A DNA stretch of 64,000 nucleotides from Meira nashicola. Its lineage: Eukaryota; Basidiomycota; Exobasidiomycetes; Exobasidiales; Brachybasidiaceae. Shown here piece after piece: positions 49,656 through 61,179 of the stretch. Under the pieces are notes generated by a model. The model did no database searches, was not told the DNA's origin, and saw only the letters and a list, made by a program, of their open reading frames with translations. The stretch is taken from assembly GCA_001600355.1 (NCBI GenBank), contig BCJU01000003.1, positions 1,988,519 to 2,052,518 on the forward strand. Reading direction: 5' to 3'. A program made the position numbers and the translations under genes. How positions within the stretch are numbered: position 1 is the first letter of the stretch; the number at the start of each line of letters is the position of its first letter.

Positions 49656-50230
49656 ATGTCAACCAATTCAAGCAATTTCGACAATATTCCCGTTGGTGCA
49701 CAAGGAACAAATTCGGGTGTTGCACAAACGAATGCACAAGAAGGTAAGAAGACGGGAGATGATATTCATTTGTGTTATTTACGTTCTTTACTGATCACTC
49801 GCATCTTTTAAACCTTTTTGTTCATCGTTCGATATAGGAACTCAACCTGTTCCAACCAGCGCTAGCGAAGTACCTTTGACAGGTTTAGAGGCCGGAAAAG
49901 ATGTTCCGTTTGGCGATCAGGTAAAAGGACATGCAAAGGTGAGCATATATTCAAGTCTAAGTGGGAAATTAGAAACACTTTATGATTTGGTCATGTATGC
50001 TGACTTCTTTCACTCTATTTAATTCAGATGTTCGCTGGAAAAGTATTTGGAAATGACAAGGTAAATTACAGAGATGAAAAGAGTAAATCATCTCCCAATG
50101 ATAGTCTAACCAAATACTCCTTTTTTTTTCTTCTTCTTCTTCTTCTTTGCACCTCTATCAGGAAGCACAACAAGGTGCAGAACGTATCGCCGGACTTGAT
50201 AATCCAACGCAAACCTCCAAGCAGATTTGA
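49656..50230 (+). CDS. small CsbD/Hmp1-like protein (4 exons)
   Basis: Exons are 49656-49743, 49838-49938, 50028-50060 and 50162-50230, all with GT...AG introns (donors GTAAGA, GTGAGC, GTAAAT; acceptors ATATAG, ATTCAG, TATCAG). The joined protein is 96 residues: MSTNSSNFDNIPVGAQGTN at the start, a linker with PLTGLEAGKDVPFGDQ, and a helical, charged C-terminal part VKGHAKMFAGKVFGNDKEAQ followed by QGAERIAGLD. The pattern GKxFGNDKEAxQGAER resembles CsbD-like stress proteins and fungal proteins annotated as mismatched-base-pair and cruciform-DNA recognition protein Hmp1, which has nearly the same length in Ustilago. The exon model is supported because the frame is kept across three junctions. 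The family assignment is less certain. Confidence 0.75.
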
Positions 50231-50963
50231 TCAGGACAAAGAAATCGTAACATTTACTTCATTCTATAATACCTTCTATTGTAACGATTCTACAATTAAT
50301 TTATATGGATATGCTTCTTTTCCTTAATTCAATCATATCAGTTGATGTTCGAGAGTAGAATAAAGTATCAATTTCTTCATCAAAAGCGATTCCACAATTG
50401 CAGAAAATGATGCATGAATCTGGATCTGATAATCTTATATCACGTGTTCATCTTTAATCTCTCGGTAATTTCCGCTGTGTAAAGTATGCATTGCAACAGC
50501 GGCTATTTGGCACGCGGGTACTTTGGCTGCCAGCTAGGCGTAAAATGCGTAAAATTATGTGCCTTTCGGGCGCGCGTTAGGAAGATTGTTTGTGTAAGAG
50601 GGAATTTTAGTGCGATTGCGTTTGTATGGTTCTTTGCTGGAGCGAAGATTGACCAAAAAATCCTTTTTGCGCCCGCCGCCTGCCAAATGTGACCCGGTTT
50701 GCTGAACCGTTCGGGTCGTGTACGTGCGCGCGCAGAGCAAAGAAATAGAAGATCCAACAATTGTTCATTAAAGCAGCAAACATTACAACAAGCAAGAAGC
50801 ATTCAAGTGAGTGCGCACACACACACTGGCACACACGCACACACGCTGGACGCCCTTTTTTCGCGCATCTTCTTCGGTAGTCTTGCGAATCCTTCTTAAC
50901 CTTTCATCGTCATCATCGACTTTCCTTAAAAATCTTTACATCGCCTTTCTTATACCTTTGACG
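50231..50963. promoter_or_regulatory. upstream region of ATP1
   Basis: About 730 bp. The first part is the 3' flank of the small gene. From 50480 the base composition becomes GC-rich (GGGCGCGCGTTAG; GTACGTGCGCGCGCAG), then a (CA)n-rich tract. A possible leader-intron donor (CAAGTGAGTG) is at about 50807. Open frames on both strands here are repetitive and not credible genes. Confidence 0.45.
50811..50846 (+). repeat. CA-rich simple repeat
   Basis: Imperfect (CA)n run, with ACACACACAC and GCACACACGCACACACGC, in the ATP1 upstream region. Confidence 0.7.
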
Positions 50964-52791
50964 ATGTTCTCTAGATCGGCCGGTGTTGCTGCCGCCAACT
51001 TGGCAAGATCCGCCGTTGCGCCAACTGTAAGTGTTCACAACAAAAAGCGATTGAAAAATGGGAAGAATGTGTAGAAGCGAAGAAAGGAAGAATGTCTTTC
51101 ACAGCGCAGCCCTCTTTTCGACATGGAGCGCCGAATATCTCTTCCATAACATCCTTATTCACTCTGACTGACACTCTCCTTCTCTTTTATTCATTCCTTT
51201 TCAGGCGCGCCGTGCGATCCCTTCCGTCGCTTCCCGTGCTTACGCTACAGCTAAGCCAGCCGCTTCGGAAGTCAGCTCAATCCTTGAACAACGTATCTCC
51301 GGTACTTCTGCTGGTGGTGATGTTCAAGAGACTGGTCGTGTCTTGACCATTGGTGACGGTATCGCCCGTGTTTACGGTCTCCGTAACGTCCAAGCAGAAG
51401 AGATGGTTGAATTCGCCTCTGGTGTCCGTGGTATGTGCCTCAACTTGGAAGCTGACAACGTCGGTGTGTCCATTTTGGGTTCTGACCGTGCCATTCGTGA
51501 AGGTGATACCGTCAAGCGTACTGGACAAATTGTTGATGTCCCTGTCGGTATGGAATTGTTGGGCCGTGTCGTTGATGCTTTGGGTAACCCAATCGACGGT
51601 AAAGGACCAATCAACACAAAAGAACGCCGTCGTTCATCCTTGAAGGCTCCCGGTATTTTGCCTCGTCAATCCGTCAACCAACCTATGCAAACTGGTATCA
51701 AGCCCATCGATGCCATGGTGCCAATCGGTCGTGGTCAACGTGAATTGGTTATCGGTGATCGTCAAACTGGTAAGACTGCCGTTTGCATTGACACAATCTT
51801 GAACCAAAAGCGCTGGAACGATGGAAACGACGAAGACAAGAAATTGTACTGCATTTACGTCGCCGTCGGTCAAAAGAGATCCACCGTTGCTCAATTGGTC
51901 AAGGTTTTGGAATCAAACGACTCAATGAAGTACACCACAATCGTCGCTGCTACTGCCTCTGAAGCCGCACCATTGCAATACTTGGCTCCTTTCTCAGGAT
52001 GTGCCATCGGTGAATGGTTCCGTGACAACGGAAAGCACGCCGTCATCATTTACGATGATTTGTCCAAGCAAGCTGTTGCTTACCGTCAAATGTCCCTTTT
52101 GTTGCGTCGTCCTCCAGGACGTGAAGCTTATCCTGGTGACGTTTTCTACTTGCACTCTCGTTTGTTAGAACGTGCTGCCAAGATGAACAACAAGACTCAC
52201 GGTGGTGGTTCATTGACCGCTTTGCCCATCATTGAAACCCAAGGTGGTGATGTGTCTGCTTTCATTCCCACCAACGTTATTTCCATTACTGACGGTCAAG
52301 TCTTCTTGGAATCCGAATTGTTCTTCAAGGGTATCCGTCCTGCCGTTAACGTCGGTTTGTCCGTCTCTCGTGTCGGATCTGCCGCTCAATCCAAGGTTTA
52401 CAAGGCCGTTGCCGGTTCCTTGAAATTGTACTTGGCCCAATACCGTGAATTGGCAGCATTTGCCCAATTCGGTTCCGATTTGGACCCAGCAACAAGATCT
52501 ACTTTGGACCGTGGTGTTCGTTTGACAGAATTGTTGAAGCAAGGTCAATACTCTCCTTTGGCCACTGAAGTTCAAATTCCAATCATCTTTGCCGGTATCA
52601 AGGGTTTCGTTGACCGTATCCCAGCAGACAAGATTGTCGATTGGGAAGCCTCTTTCCGTCAACAAATCACAAACGATGATGCTTTGCTCCAAGACATTGC
52701 CAAAGCTACAGGTTTGTCCAAGGAACTCGAAGAGAAATTGACAAAGGTTGTCAAAGAACACGTTGAAGGCTTCTTGTCCTCTTCCTCATAA
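50964..52791 (+). CDS. ATP1: mitochondrial ATP synthase subunit alpha (2 exons)
   Basis: Exons are 50964-51026 and 51205-52791; the 178-nt intron begins GTAAGTG and ends CTTTTCAG. The product is 549 residues. The first exon codes most of the mitochondrial presequence ([20 protein letters not shown], continuing [14 protein letters not shown]). The nucleotide-binding Walker A motif is GDRQTGKT at about residues 204-211; it binds ATP non-catalytically in F1. The alpha/beta signature [16 protein letters not shown] is present. The family-typical length is about 545-555. Codon use is strongly biased, like RPL16 and the ADP/ATP carrier, as expected for a highly expressed respiratory gene. Confidence 0.98.
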
Positions 52792-53275
52792 ATGTGTTTG
52801 AAGAGCGGATAAAGATATGCATGCTTTTTTGTTGTGAATAACAACATTCGTTCATCTTATATTCATACATTCAAACGCAAAATACATATATACATTGAAA
52901 GACAATACTAAAGATTTGATGCTCAAAAAATCTAGTGTGAGAAATGAAAGTGTGATTTGGAGGAAGTCCTTATCGGGAGTGACTAGTGTAAGAAGGTATA
53001 AGAAGGATTTGAAAGCATAGTTCTATCCACGCGACCGAAGCAAGGATTCTGCCCTGAAAAAGAAAAAAAAAAAGTCGGCCGTTTTAAGAAGATTGTCGGA
53101 AATATCCTACAGGGCGGGTGTCAGCACCGCGTTTATACATAAATTGTTAGAAAATAGAGGGTAAAAAAAGAGTCTAGCTTAAGATGCAAATGTACTAATT
53201 TCAAGATTCGATATTCATCAATCGTACTTTGTCTTGGTCACAACTTCGATTCACTTTTCGTCATACGAGAAAAAA
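52792..53275. other. intergenic, ATP1 3' region and co-chaperone promoter
   Basis: This 484-bp gap joins two plus-strand genes. The first 120 bp are AT-rich (ATACATATATACATT), as expected of a 3' untranslated region. A-runs occur near 53057-53072. No gene seen. Confidence 0.45.
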
Positions 53276-54985
53276 ATGGAGTGGGAACCGCAAAATGCTG
53301 ATTTGCATAATGCCAGCGAAGAGAACGAAGATGTGAATATGGTAAACGGAGATTCGACACCTAATCATGATCAAAGTTCATCTTCGAATGGGGGCATTAA
53401 AGCAACGCAACAAAAGAAAGGACCGACAGAAGAAGAACGTCAAAAAGCAAAAGAAGTAAAAGAAGAAGGAAATAAAGCATTCAAAGAAAAAAGATTATCT
53501 GAAGCTGTTAGATTATATTCTGAAGCTATTGAATTGGATCCTACTGAGCCTTCTTATTTAACCAATAGAGCTGCTGCTAATATGGGATTGGAAAAATATC
53601 AATCTGCATTGGAAGATTGTAATCGGGCAGGTGCAATGCAAGAATCTGAACCTAATGCAAAAACGCTCACTCGATTGGCAAGATGTCATTTTCAACTTGG
53701 TAATCTTGATGCAGCAAAATCAACGATTAATAGAGCTTTAAATGCTTCTCCAGAAGATGCAGCTGCAAAACAATTATCAGAAAAGATTGATAGAACTTCT
53801 GCACATATCACAAGTTTCCAAAAGTATCGGGATGAAAAGTCATATCAGATGGCCAGCATTGCATTGGACAAAGCATCAAACGAAATCTCTTCCCTACCTC
53901 TTTCATGGCGATTGATGAGATCCGATTTGATGCTCAGAAGGGGGCACTTGGATGAAGCACACAATTTGATCAGTAATACTTTACGATTACACACGAATGA
54001 TCCAGAAAGCTTGGTTTTACGTGGAAAGATCTTGTTGGCCAAATCGGGCGATTTGAGTAAAGCTTTGAGTCACGCTCAAGCTGCTCTCTCATCGGATCCA
54101 GAGAATAAGCAAGCCATTCGATTGCTAAGAACTTGTCGGAAATTAGAGCTAGCAAAAGAAAAAGCCAATGCATCATTCAAAGGTGGAGATACGGAAGATG
54201 CTATTGCATTGTACACCGAAGCAATTCAGCTAGCCGAGGAGCAAATCACACCGGAAGAAGGAGCAGCCAAAGGATTTTGTGCTGTGATCTACTCTAATCG
54301 TGCTACAGCAAATGCCAAACTTGAAAAGCACCAAGAAGCCGTTGATGATTGTACTAAATCGCTCGAGTTGAATGACGGATCGGTGAAAGCATTACGGATA
54401 CGTGCGCGGTCTTATCTTGCCCTTGAAAGATACGAAGAAGCTGTGTCTGATTTCAAGAAAGCAATTGAAGAAACACCTTCTGATGAATCAACAGAAGCAC
54501 TCAAACGTGAATTACGTTCAGCCGAAATTGATCTCAAACGAAGCAAGAAAAAGGATTATTACAAAATTTTGGGAGTAACAAAGACTGCAACTGCGGTTGA
54601 AATTAAGAAAGCTTACCGAAAAGAAAGTTTAAAGCATCATCCTGATAAAGGTGGTGATGAAGAAAAGTTTAAACTTTGTAATGAAGCTTTTGGTGTTTTA
54701 TCTGATGATCAAAAGAGGAGAAGGTATGATATGGGCGCAGACGATGCCGATTCAGACCTTTCAGGTGGAATGGGTGGCGGCTTTGGTGGTGGATTTGGTG
54801 GCGCAGAGGTTAATTTGGCAGACTTGTTCGCCCAAGGTGGAATGGGAGGAGGTATGGGAGGTGGAATGGGAGGTATGGGCGGATCACCTTTCTCCTCTTT
54901 TGGCGGTGCAGGTGGACCATTTGGCGGTGGTGCAAGTGCAGGTGGTAGAAGATATAGACAGCCAGGCGGCTTCTCTTTCCAATGA
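53276..54985 (+). CDS. TPR- and J-domain co-chaperone (DNAJC7-like)
   Basis: Single exon, 569 residues from the ATG at 53276 (AAAAAAATGG); the upstream extension begins at a TTG. After an acidic N-terminus, TPR motifs begin at about residue 65 ([40 protein letters not shown]) and continue to about 410 ([20 protein letters not shown]). The J domain is at about 426-490 ([20 protein letters not shown]) with an intact HPD ([12 protein letters not shown]) that stimulates Hsp70 ATPase. The C-terminus is Gly/Met/Phe-rich (GGMGGG repeats). This order matches the TPR2/DNAJC7 group, which link Hsp70 and Hsp90 client transfer in the cytosol. It faces VPS10 tail to tail. Confidence 0.95.
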   Translation: MEWEPQNADLHNASEENEDVNMVNGDSTPNHDQSSSSNGGIKATQQKKGPTEEERQKAKEVKEEGNKAFKEKRLSEAVRLYSEAIELDPTEPSYLTNRAAANMGLEKYQSALEDCNRAGAMQESEPNAKTLTRLARCHFQLGNLDAAKSTINRALNASPEDAAAKQLSEKIDRTSAHITSFQKYRDEKSYQMASIALDKASNEISSLPLSWRLMRSDLMLRRGHLDEAHNLISNTLRLHTNDPESLVLRGKILLAKSGDLSKALSHAQAALSSDPENKQAIRLLRTCRKLELAKEKANASFKGGDTEDAIALYTEAIQLAEEQITPEEGAAKGFCAVIYSNRATANAKLEKHQEAVDDCTKSLELNDGSVKALRIRARSYLALERYEEAVSDFKKAIEETPSDESTEALKRELRSAEIDLKRSKKKDYYKILGVTKTATAVEIKKAYRKESLKHHPDKGGDEEKFKLCNEAFGVLSDDQKRRRYDMGADDADSDLSGGMGGGFGGGFGGAEVNLADLFAQGGMGGGMGGGMGGMGGSPFSSFGGAGGPFGGGASAGGRRYRQPGGFSFQ

Positions 54986-55199
54986 TTTAACTTTCTTCAT
55001 GTTTCATGATTCTCTCTACTCATCATTGACCGTGTACATCTATAATTTAGCACAAAAAGCTTAACAATTGTCATTTGAGCATCATCTCAATGCAACTTTC
55101 TCAATTCATGGCAAAATTTACTACAATAAATTTCAATTGAATGTGTATTCGTTGTACAATTGTGATTATGAAAGTGAGCTTTCCCTCTTCAAAGCCAAT

Positions 55200-58100
55200 T
55201 CAACCCTCCAGCTCGTCTTCTTCGTAATCACGTAAAATTTCAGCATCTGAGTCATTTGGTCGTAATGTTCGATATCCTCCATAAGAAGATTGAGAACGTG
55301 TTCGACTACCCAACATATTGCCCACGACTGGTAATCGTTCAGCAGCATTCAAAGCCGTACTCCAGACCATATTCGCCGTTCCAACAATAAACCAAGGCAC
55401 GCTTGCCAAAGTTTGTAAAATTTTATTATCTCCAAAGTCATTACCATTTACGGTAGGGAAACCATTTCCATTTCCTCCTCCAGGTAATCGAATTCGTCCG
55501 AATCCTGACCTTTGTTGTTCGGTCTTTTTACTCCACCATAATCCTACCAAACCAGCGAGACCGAAAGGCGTAATGATTAAACTTAACCACCAGAACCAGC
55601 CATGACGACGAGTGCTGGTGCTGCAATAATGCTTCTTGCCTCGATCTGGTCGTAGTCCTCCTTGACATGAAGAGTGAGGAACTTTACGCACTGTTGTACG
55701 ATCGTACCAATACGTTCCTGCATCAAGATCGTTGCTCAACAAGCATTGTTCCTCTTCGTTTGCTTGAATAGGTTGAGCGCCTGGATACAAAGTACATCTT
55801 GTCGGATCTTTAGGATCAGGTCGATGATTGTATTCGCATTCGAAGTCATGTTCAGTGCATGTGCAATTGCGTACATTTTCATGTGGTTGTGTGATTTGTC
55901 TGCCGACATAACAATTTGCTTCTCGCTTTCTGCGGTAGTAAGACACTTCACGTCCAAAGAGACACTGATCATTCGCTAAACCTCTTGGGCTCCAAGTTTC
56001 GAAATCGTTTGTTTCACACTTTTTCGACGTCAAACCGGTGAAGTCCAAATGAACTGCCATTGCGGTGTCCGAAGAAGAAGGTGAAGCGCCAAACAGAATG
56101 AATTTTCGGTGAGTATCTTCGGGTACTGTGACAATCTTGGACACCCTCAATGCTTGTCCAAAGTTATACTCTGACCAAGTCAAACCTTCATCATGCGTAT
56201 ATGAAACAGTACTTGTAGGCTCTTCATCATTCACAATCACGAGTAAAGAGCCTTGATCACCGAATTCCCATTTGTGTGCATCTTTGTGCACTTCCTCCCA
56301 TGTAAATCCACCGTCTCTTGTCAAGAATGTGTCACTATCACGGTAAGGCGCTAAACTCTTGCCCACATTTCCAACTGCCAACATGACTCCAACAGCGGTA
56401 GGGCTGCTATAGGTCGCTCTAGGGTCATCGCGTTCGGTGTAACCATGAATGTGAAGAGTACATCCCACCTCTTGACATTTGTACGCTTCTCCATTGGAAT
56501 CTTGCAAGGGTGGCGTTAGTGTTTTCCAACGACCAGCATCATTATGAGTGATCTTCGTTTGAATTTTCTTGACTCCCGAAATTGCAGCCTCTTCAGGATT
56601 TGAAACGACATTTGCAAGTGCAATTCCCTCTAAGCCAAGCATCTTTTCAAAATCTACGTATCCGCTCGTATCTCTGTTCACATGTTCCAGTGTTGTAGTG
56701 TAGTAAGTACCATTCCAATTGCTTCGGAATAAGCTACCCCATTCACTTCCTGGCGTTCCGTGTGTAGTACCATGTAAGAAGACACTACCAGTATTACTGT
56801 CCAAAACTGTAAATGCTCTTCGCTCTAATTTGGTATTGGGCGGGAAATTAGCCTTTGCGAATCGTAAGCCATCAAGACTGATCTTCAATGTGAGCATATC
56901 AGAATCGGCAGTGTATTCTGCTACTACCATGAATTCATCAAAGACAGCAGATCCTTCGATAGCATCAAGAACTTTGACATGCTTTTGGAAAAAATTCATT
57001 CCATGCACCAAAGTGAGAGGATTGGATGCATCAAATGCTCTCTGATTTCCTTTCTTGTCACGATATGATTCACAAATGATGGCAGTCTCATCGGGTGCTT
57101 GGAATTTCTTCGATGCCCTTGCCCACATACAATTTCGAACGTATTCGTCAATCTTGTGCCACCTTTGACCGTTGTCACGGGTATAAAATGAAACTGCTCT
57201 GCAATCAGTGCTCTCATTGCTCATGCAATCTCCAAGGCTACCCGTCCAGATCAACCAATCCGGTTTGGTAGGATGGAATTGTAAAACTGGTATACCCAAG
57301 GAATTAGGTGGTAAAGGTGCTGTATTGAAATTGTGCCATGCTTTGCCACTATTTGTAGTTCGCAAATATCGCTGTCCGCTTGTGATTAAAAATCCTCTGG
57401 TACGATCGTAGGTATGCAATGCCATCGTTAAGAAGCCTGCACCTGGATATGTAGGATCATCAATTCGTTCGATCTCCGTCCAGCTATAACCATCATTGAG
57501 CGATTTCCACAAAGTTCCATCTGTGAGCTGGAGGACGACGTTTGAGCTATCGGAGAAGTAAATGTGATCAAAGATTTGACCTGGGAAAGTATGAACCTGA
57601 TGAATCACCTCTCCATCAACAGGTGCCCCTTGATCGCACGGATAATTCTTCTCTTCGTCTTGCATCTCACCACCGCGGCATTGATTACCTGCCACCTTTC
57701 TGTATCCCGAGCTTGCCTTGAAGGTACGATCTCCTCCCATACATTGACCAGGAGGTATGCGCATACGTGTCGTTGGTTCACAAGATTTGCCGTCCTGACT
57801 GCGTACAAAGCCAAAATCACATTCATAATCATCCTGTGTACAAGGGCAAGGGTCTTCTGCTCCGATAGGCTCATGGAATTTGTCACCAACGAAACAATCA
57901 GCATTTGCTTTGCGGCGTTGATATGATTGAGTGTGTCCCATCAAGCAGGGCGATTTGCCTTTTTGGCTATCCAATTTCAATTTCCAAAGTTCCATATCAT
58001 TAGGACGACATCTCCGTTTTACGCCATCAAAGTCTAAGAAGATTGCAACTTGTCTATCCTTATTTGCGCCTGCCTCTTTTCTGGTCTGGCTTCCAATCAA

Positions 58101-59813
58101 TATGAACTTTTGCGCAGTACCATCTGGAATCGTTGTCAAGATCTTGGCTCGCATTGTGGCCGGCAATTTAAGCTTTTCCCATTTCTTACCATGATTCCAG
58201 CTGTAAGATACCTCATTTGTACTCTCTTCGTCATCGACCATTAAAAGTAAATTTCCTTGATCTCCAAATTCATATTTGTGTGCGCCATCTGCTACCTTGA
58301 TCCACGTTTGTCCAGCATCTGTGGATAAAAATGTATCACAAGATTCGTATGGCATAAGTGCTTGACCAACACTACCTACTCCCATCACAAAACCGGGCGC
58401 AGTGGATGAAAAGACTCTTCCTACATTATGAGGCCTCGTGACCGAATAGAGGTGCAAAGAGCAGTCTTTCAGATCCTGACCTTTACACTGACCTTGTGGA
58501 GGATTTAGGAAACGCCAATTGCTGCCGTCGTTGAACGTGATGAGCGACTTTGTTCCAGTTCCGTGTTTTGTTTCTCCTCCGAAATGAATGTCTGCGCGAA
58601 CATTGGCAACTGCAACACCATCAATGTTCATCAAATGCTCATAGTCCACAATACCGTTTCTATTCCTGCTACTTCCCTCCAAACTCTTGACAAAGTCGGT
58701 TCCTTTTGAATTGCTAACAAATAGAGTACCTGTTTGCCCTCCTAGACTGACATCTAGAACATCAACTACGAGTGAATTCGTCGTTCCTTCGATGATGGTA
58801 TATGCACCTTCCGTTAGCCCTGCACCATGTGGGAAGTTTGTCTTGTGCCATTGATCACCATCTTCAGATACAAAGAGAGCCATTTCCATTCCTGCATTAC
58901 CACGAGAGCTGCTCTGAATATCGCGAAGAGCTGTTACCAGGTACTTCTTTGAGGGGCCAAAACCTACAAAGTGCTTCGCATCCCTTCCAAGATCTAGCGT
59001 AACCATCTTTTTGGTTTTGAAAAAGTCATCACTGTAATATAGACGTGTAGGACTGGAAATAGGCATTCTCTTTTGCATATTTTTGTCTTCTGAACGTGCT
59101 GAAAGTAGATGAGACGGATCATCGTATATATGACTTCTCTGCTTGATTGTAGGTTCTCCTTTAGTCGGACTGTCTTCCCAGGCGATACAGTATATCCGTT
59201 CGAGATGTTCAGGTTTGACCTTTACATCTTTTGATGATTTGGCGAACGTACAATGCATCAAAAATTCTACCAACATTTGCGGCGGAGTGGCAAAAGCATC
59301 TGTTGTATAATATGCCTCATCATGACACAAGCCACCACCCCAAGGCGTCCACATCGTACACTTTTTTCCCGTAAAGATGATATGTTCGTACTTCTTTTCG
59401 TCTGCATTGAATTCTAGCGGAGAGCCAGCACGTACGGCAGGTGATTCAGGCGTTTCGAAAGGATGCCATGTTTTCCCTTGATCGGTAGATCTCCAATGTT
59501 TCCTTGCATTTGATAAGATGAACACCATATTTCGGTCATAAGGATGTTCGATCAAAATGTATGCACTTCCGCTCGGCGGACCCTTGACCAATTGCCAATT
59601 TTTCCCTTCATCTTCCGATCGCCAAACATCACCTTTGACGGAGTCGTGATAAAATACAACACTAGCATCATTTACATAGGCAACCTTTGCTGGTAGATTA
59701 GCAAATCTTGTCAATTTGGCTTGTGGGGAAGCAGCATCACAAAAATCAATGCTAGCAAGAAGGCCTATAAGTAGCAAACCAGCTAGTTGTATCAGTCTGA
59801 ATTTAGCAGACAT
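55200..59813 (-). CDS. VPS10: vacuolar protein sorting receptor Vps10 (sortilin family)
   Basis: Single exon, 1537 residues from the ATG at 59813; an in-frame ATG 19 codons upstream (59870) gives a poorer leader. The signal peptide is about residues 1-28 (LIQLAGLLLIGLLASIDFCDA). Two Vps10 domains follow, each a beta-propeller with Asp-box repeats (SEDEGKNWQL, STDQGKTWHPF, STDAGQTWIKV, TRDGGFTWEEV) and a Cys-rich end (DYECDFGF, DFECEYNHRPD). A transmembrane helix lies near the C-terminus (GWFWWLSLIITPFGLAGLVG), with a cytosolic tail of about 120 residues containing YRTL, a YxxL-type sorting motif, and ending in acidic residues (LRDYEEDELEG). Vps10 sorts soluble hydrolases such as carboxypeptidase Y from late Golgi to endosome. 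The length is like yeast Vps10 (1579). VPS39 in the same window acts later in the pathway. Confidence 0.97.
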   Translation of the reverse strand: MSAKFRLIQLAGLLLIGLLASIDFCDAASPQAKLTRFANLPAKVAYVNDASVVFYHDSVKGDVWRSEDEGKNWQLVKGPPSGSAYILIEHPYDRNMVFILSNARKHWRSTDQGKTWHPFETPESPAVRAGSPLEFNADEKKYEHIIFTGKKCTMWTPWGGGLCHDEAYYTTDAFATPPQMLVEFLMHCTFAKSSKDVKVKPEHLERIYCIAWEDSPTKGEPTIKQRSHIYDDPSHLLSARSEDKNMQKRMPISSPTRLYYSDDFFKTKKMVTLDLGRDAKHFVGFGPSKKYLVTALRDIQSSSRGNAGMEMALFVSEDGDQWHKTNFPHGAGLTEGAYTIIEGTTNSLVVDVLDVSLGGQTGTLFVSNSKGTDFVKSLEGSSRNRNGIVDYEHLMNIDGVAVANVRADIHFGGETKHGTGTKSLITFNDGSNWRFLNPPQGQCKGQDLKDCSLHLYSVTRPHNVGRVFSSTAPGFVMGVGSVGQALMPYESCDTFLSTDAGQTWIKVADGAHKYEFGDQGNLLLMVDDEESTNEVSYSWNHGKKWEKLKLPATMRAKILTTIPDGTAQKFILIGSQTRKEAGANKDRQVAIFLDFDGVKRRCRPNDMELWKLKLDSQKGKSPCLMGHTQSYQRRKANADCFVGDKFHEPIGAEDPCPCTQDDYECDFGFVRSQDGKSCEPTTRMRIPPGQCMGGDRTFKASSGYRKVAGNQCRGGEMQDEEKNYPCDQGAPVDGEVIHQVHTFPGQIFDHIYFSDSSNVVLQLTDGTLWKSLNDGYSWTEIERIDDPTYPGAGFLTMALHTYDRTRGFLITSGQRYLRTTNSGKAWHNFNTAPLPPNSLGIPVLQFHPTKPDWLIWTGSLGDCMSNESTDCRAVSFYTRDNGQRWHKIDEYVRNCMWARASKKFQAPDETAIICESYRDKKGNQRAFDASNPLTLVHGMNFFQKHVKVLDAIEGSAVFDEFMVVAEYTADSDMLTLKISLDGLRFAKANFPPNTKLERRAFTVLDSNTGSVFLHGTTHGTPGSEWGSLFRSNWNGTYYTTTLEHVNRDTSGYVDFEKMLGLEGIALANVVSNPEEAAISGVKKIQTKITHNDAGRWKTLTPPLQDSNGEAYKCQEVGCTLHIHGYTERDDPRATYSSPTAVGVMLAVGNVGKSLAPYRDSDTFLTRDGGFTWEEVHKDAHKWEFGDQGSLLVIVNDEEPTSTVSYTHDEGLTWSEYNFGQALRVSKIVTVPEDTHRKFILFGASPSSSDTAMAVHLDFTGLTSKKCETNDFETWSPRGLANDQCLFGREVSYYRRKREANCYVGRQITQPHENVRNCTCTEHDFECEYNHRPDPKDPTRCTLYPGAQPIQANEEEQCLLSNDLDAGTYWYDRTTVRKVPHSSCQGGLRPDRGKKHYCSTSTRRHGWFWWLSLIITPFGLAGLVGLWWSKKTEQQRSGFGRIRLPGGGNGNGFPTVNGNDFGDNKILQTLASVPWFIVGTANMVWSTALNAAERLPVVGNMLGSRTRSQSSYGGYRTLRPNDSDAEILRDYEEDELEG

Positions 59814-60362
59814 TGTCCATCTTCTTGATAGATGTGCTTTTTGGTGATGTATGGGATGATTACTATACATGCTGATTGTATATTGCCAACCTCTGCCCTC
59901 TTGCAACTCTTACCGAATGAAGCCCTAAATCTTCGAAGTAAACTTCAATCTTCTCCTTTCTCCTGATTTGATGTTTGATTATTATGAATCGAATGACACT
60001 ATAGCCCGGTATGTCTCTACTTGCACAATTTTGAGCGCCAATCGGAGATTTTTGGATGTTAAAAGTTATAAAATCGGATCGTTAAGAATATCGAAATCGT
60101 TGTGATTGTGTTCTGCAGAATAACACTTTACGCAATCCAAGCGGTCAGACCAATTCACCTACCAAACACTGCTTCTCGGCAAGGCACAGCTAAGCCAACG
60201 CACGCATGCACGGTCAGTCCTCCTTAAGGGCGGGCGTATGCGTGCGTAAATGCAATGTCATTATTGCCTTTGCCAAGCGTAAAGTATTGTATATTTACGA
60301 AACGCACGACCTGATGTTTCTCGTTCACCATCATTCTTGTCTCGTTCACTGTCGGTTGTCAA
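59814..60362. promoter_or_regulatory. divergent promoter of VPS10 and the DUF1640 gene
   Basis: This 549-bp gap contains the upstream regions of VPS10 (minus) and the mitochondrial DUF1640 gene (plus). Two short upstream ATGs lie in the VPS10 leader. No regulatory motif was identified. Confidence 0.4.
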
Positions 60363-61070
60363 ATGTTGTCAAGGGCAGCTCTTCCAATTATAAGACGGGC
60401 ATGGCCTGCGCCATCTGTATTTGGCATGCAAGCTGCACCTTCATCAATCATTTTACAGAAGGCAAGGAACCCTTTTACACCATCTTCCAGTAATCAACAA
60501 CGAACTTTCTTTACATCGACACCTTCTAATGCTATGCACTTTGATACGCACGGCTTCGTTGCACGACTAGAAGCTTCAGGAATGGCGAGAGCTCAAGCTG
60601 ATGCATTAGTCACTGCTCTATCGGACGTCGTAGAAGAGAGTATTAAAGGTTTGGAGAAAGGTTTAATAAGTAGAGAAGAAGGAGAAAGATGGAGATATAG
60701 TCAAAAAGTAGATTTTGCAAGATTAAAATCTGATGTGCAATTACTTGAACGAAATGATTTTACTTTAATGAAAAGTGAAAATGAAAGATTAATGGCTGAT
60801 GTGGAAAAGTTAAAACAGAGATTACGCGAAGAGATCACAAGAACGGTTGCAGGCGTTCGATTAGATTTGAATTTGGAAAAAGGTCGTATTCGTGATGAAT
60901 CTTCGGTGCATGCTCTCAAGATCAAAGAAGTTGATACGCGAATCGAATCAGAAATTGCTGGTCTAAGATCAACGATCGCAAGTGCAAAGATTAATGTTTT
61001 GCAATATTTGGTCGGTGTGGCTACTGGTTGTGGAGCTCTGCTTTTGGCATATCTGCGCATGTTCAGATAA
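60363..61070 (+). CDS. mitochondrial DUF1640/CCDC90-type coiled-coil protein
   Basis: Single exon, 235 residues. The N-terminus (MLSRAALPIIRRAWPAPSVF) and the following Ser/Arg-rich stretch up to about residue 55 form a mitochondrial targeting sequence. The DUF1640 signature follows: FDTHGFVARLEASGMARAQA, then ADALVTALSDVV. A long coiled coil (about 100-205; ENERLMADVEKLKQRLREEI) leads to a C-terminal membrane helix (QYLVGVATGCGALLLAYLRM). This family includes yeast Fmp32 and animal MCUR1/CCDC90B, membrane proteins of the inner mitochondrial membrane implicated in respiratory-chain assembly or calcium uptake regulation. The exact role here is unknown. The gene shares its upstream region with VPS10. 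Confidence 0.9.
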   Translation: MLSRAALPIIRRAWPAPSVFGMQAAPSSIILQKARNPFTPSSSNQQRTFFTSTPSNAMHFDTHGFVARLEASGMARAQADALVTALSDVVEESIKGLEKGLISREEGERWRYSQKVDFARLKSDVQLLERNDFTLMKSENERLMADVEKLKQRLREEITRTVAGVRLDLNLEKGRIRDESSVHALKIKEVDTRIESEIAGLRSTIASAKINVLQYLVGVATGCGALLLAYLRMFR

Positions 61071-61179
61071 TCTCATTACTCAATTTCTCTTCTCGGAGAT
61101 TATACCCTTGTCAATTTGTTCATCAGTCTGTACAGTACAATATCGATACAATTATTAAAATACAGTGTTGTGTTATAAC

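Noticed and set aside
50486..50899. Overlapping open frames on both strands upstream of ATP1
   Set aside because: They are short, overlap each other in opposite frames, and consist of CA-repeat and GC-rich translation; the region is better explained as ATP1 promoter and leader.
60840..60900. EAR-like LDLNL string in the DUF1640 protein
   Set aside because: It lies in the coiled coil of a mitochondrial protein, so it is a chance match. It shows that such short motifs need positional and family support, as used for A2 and A3.
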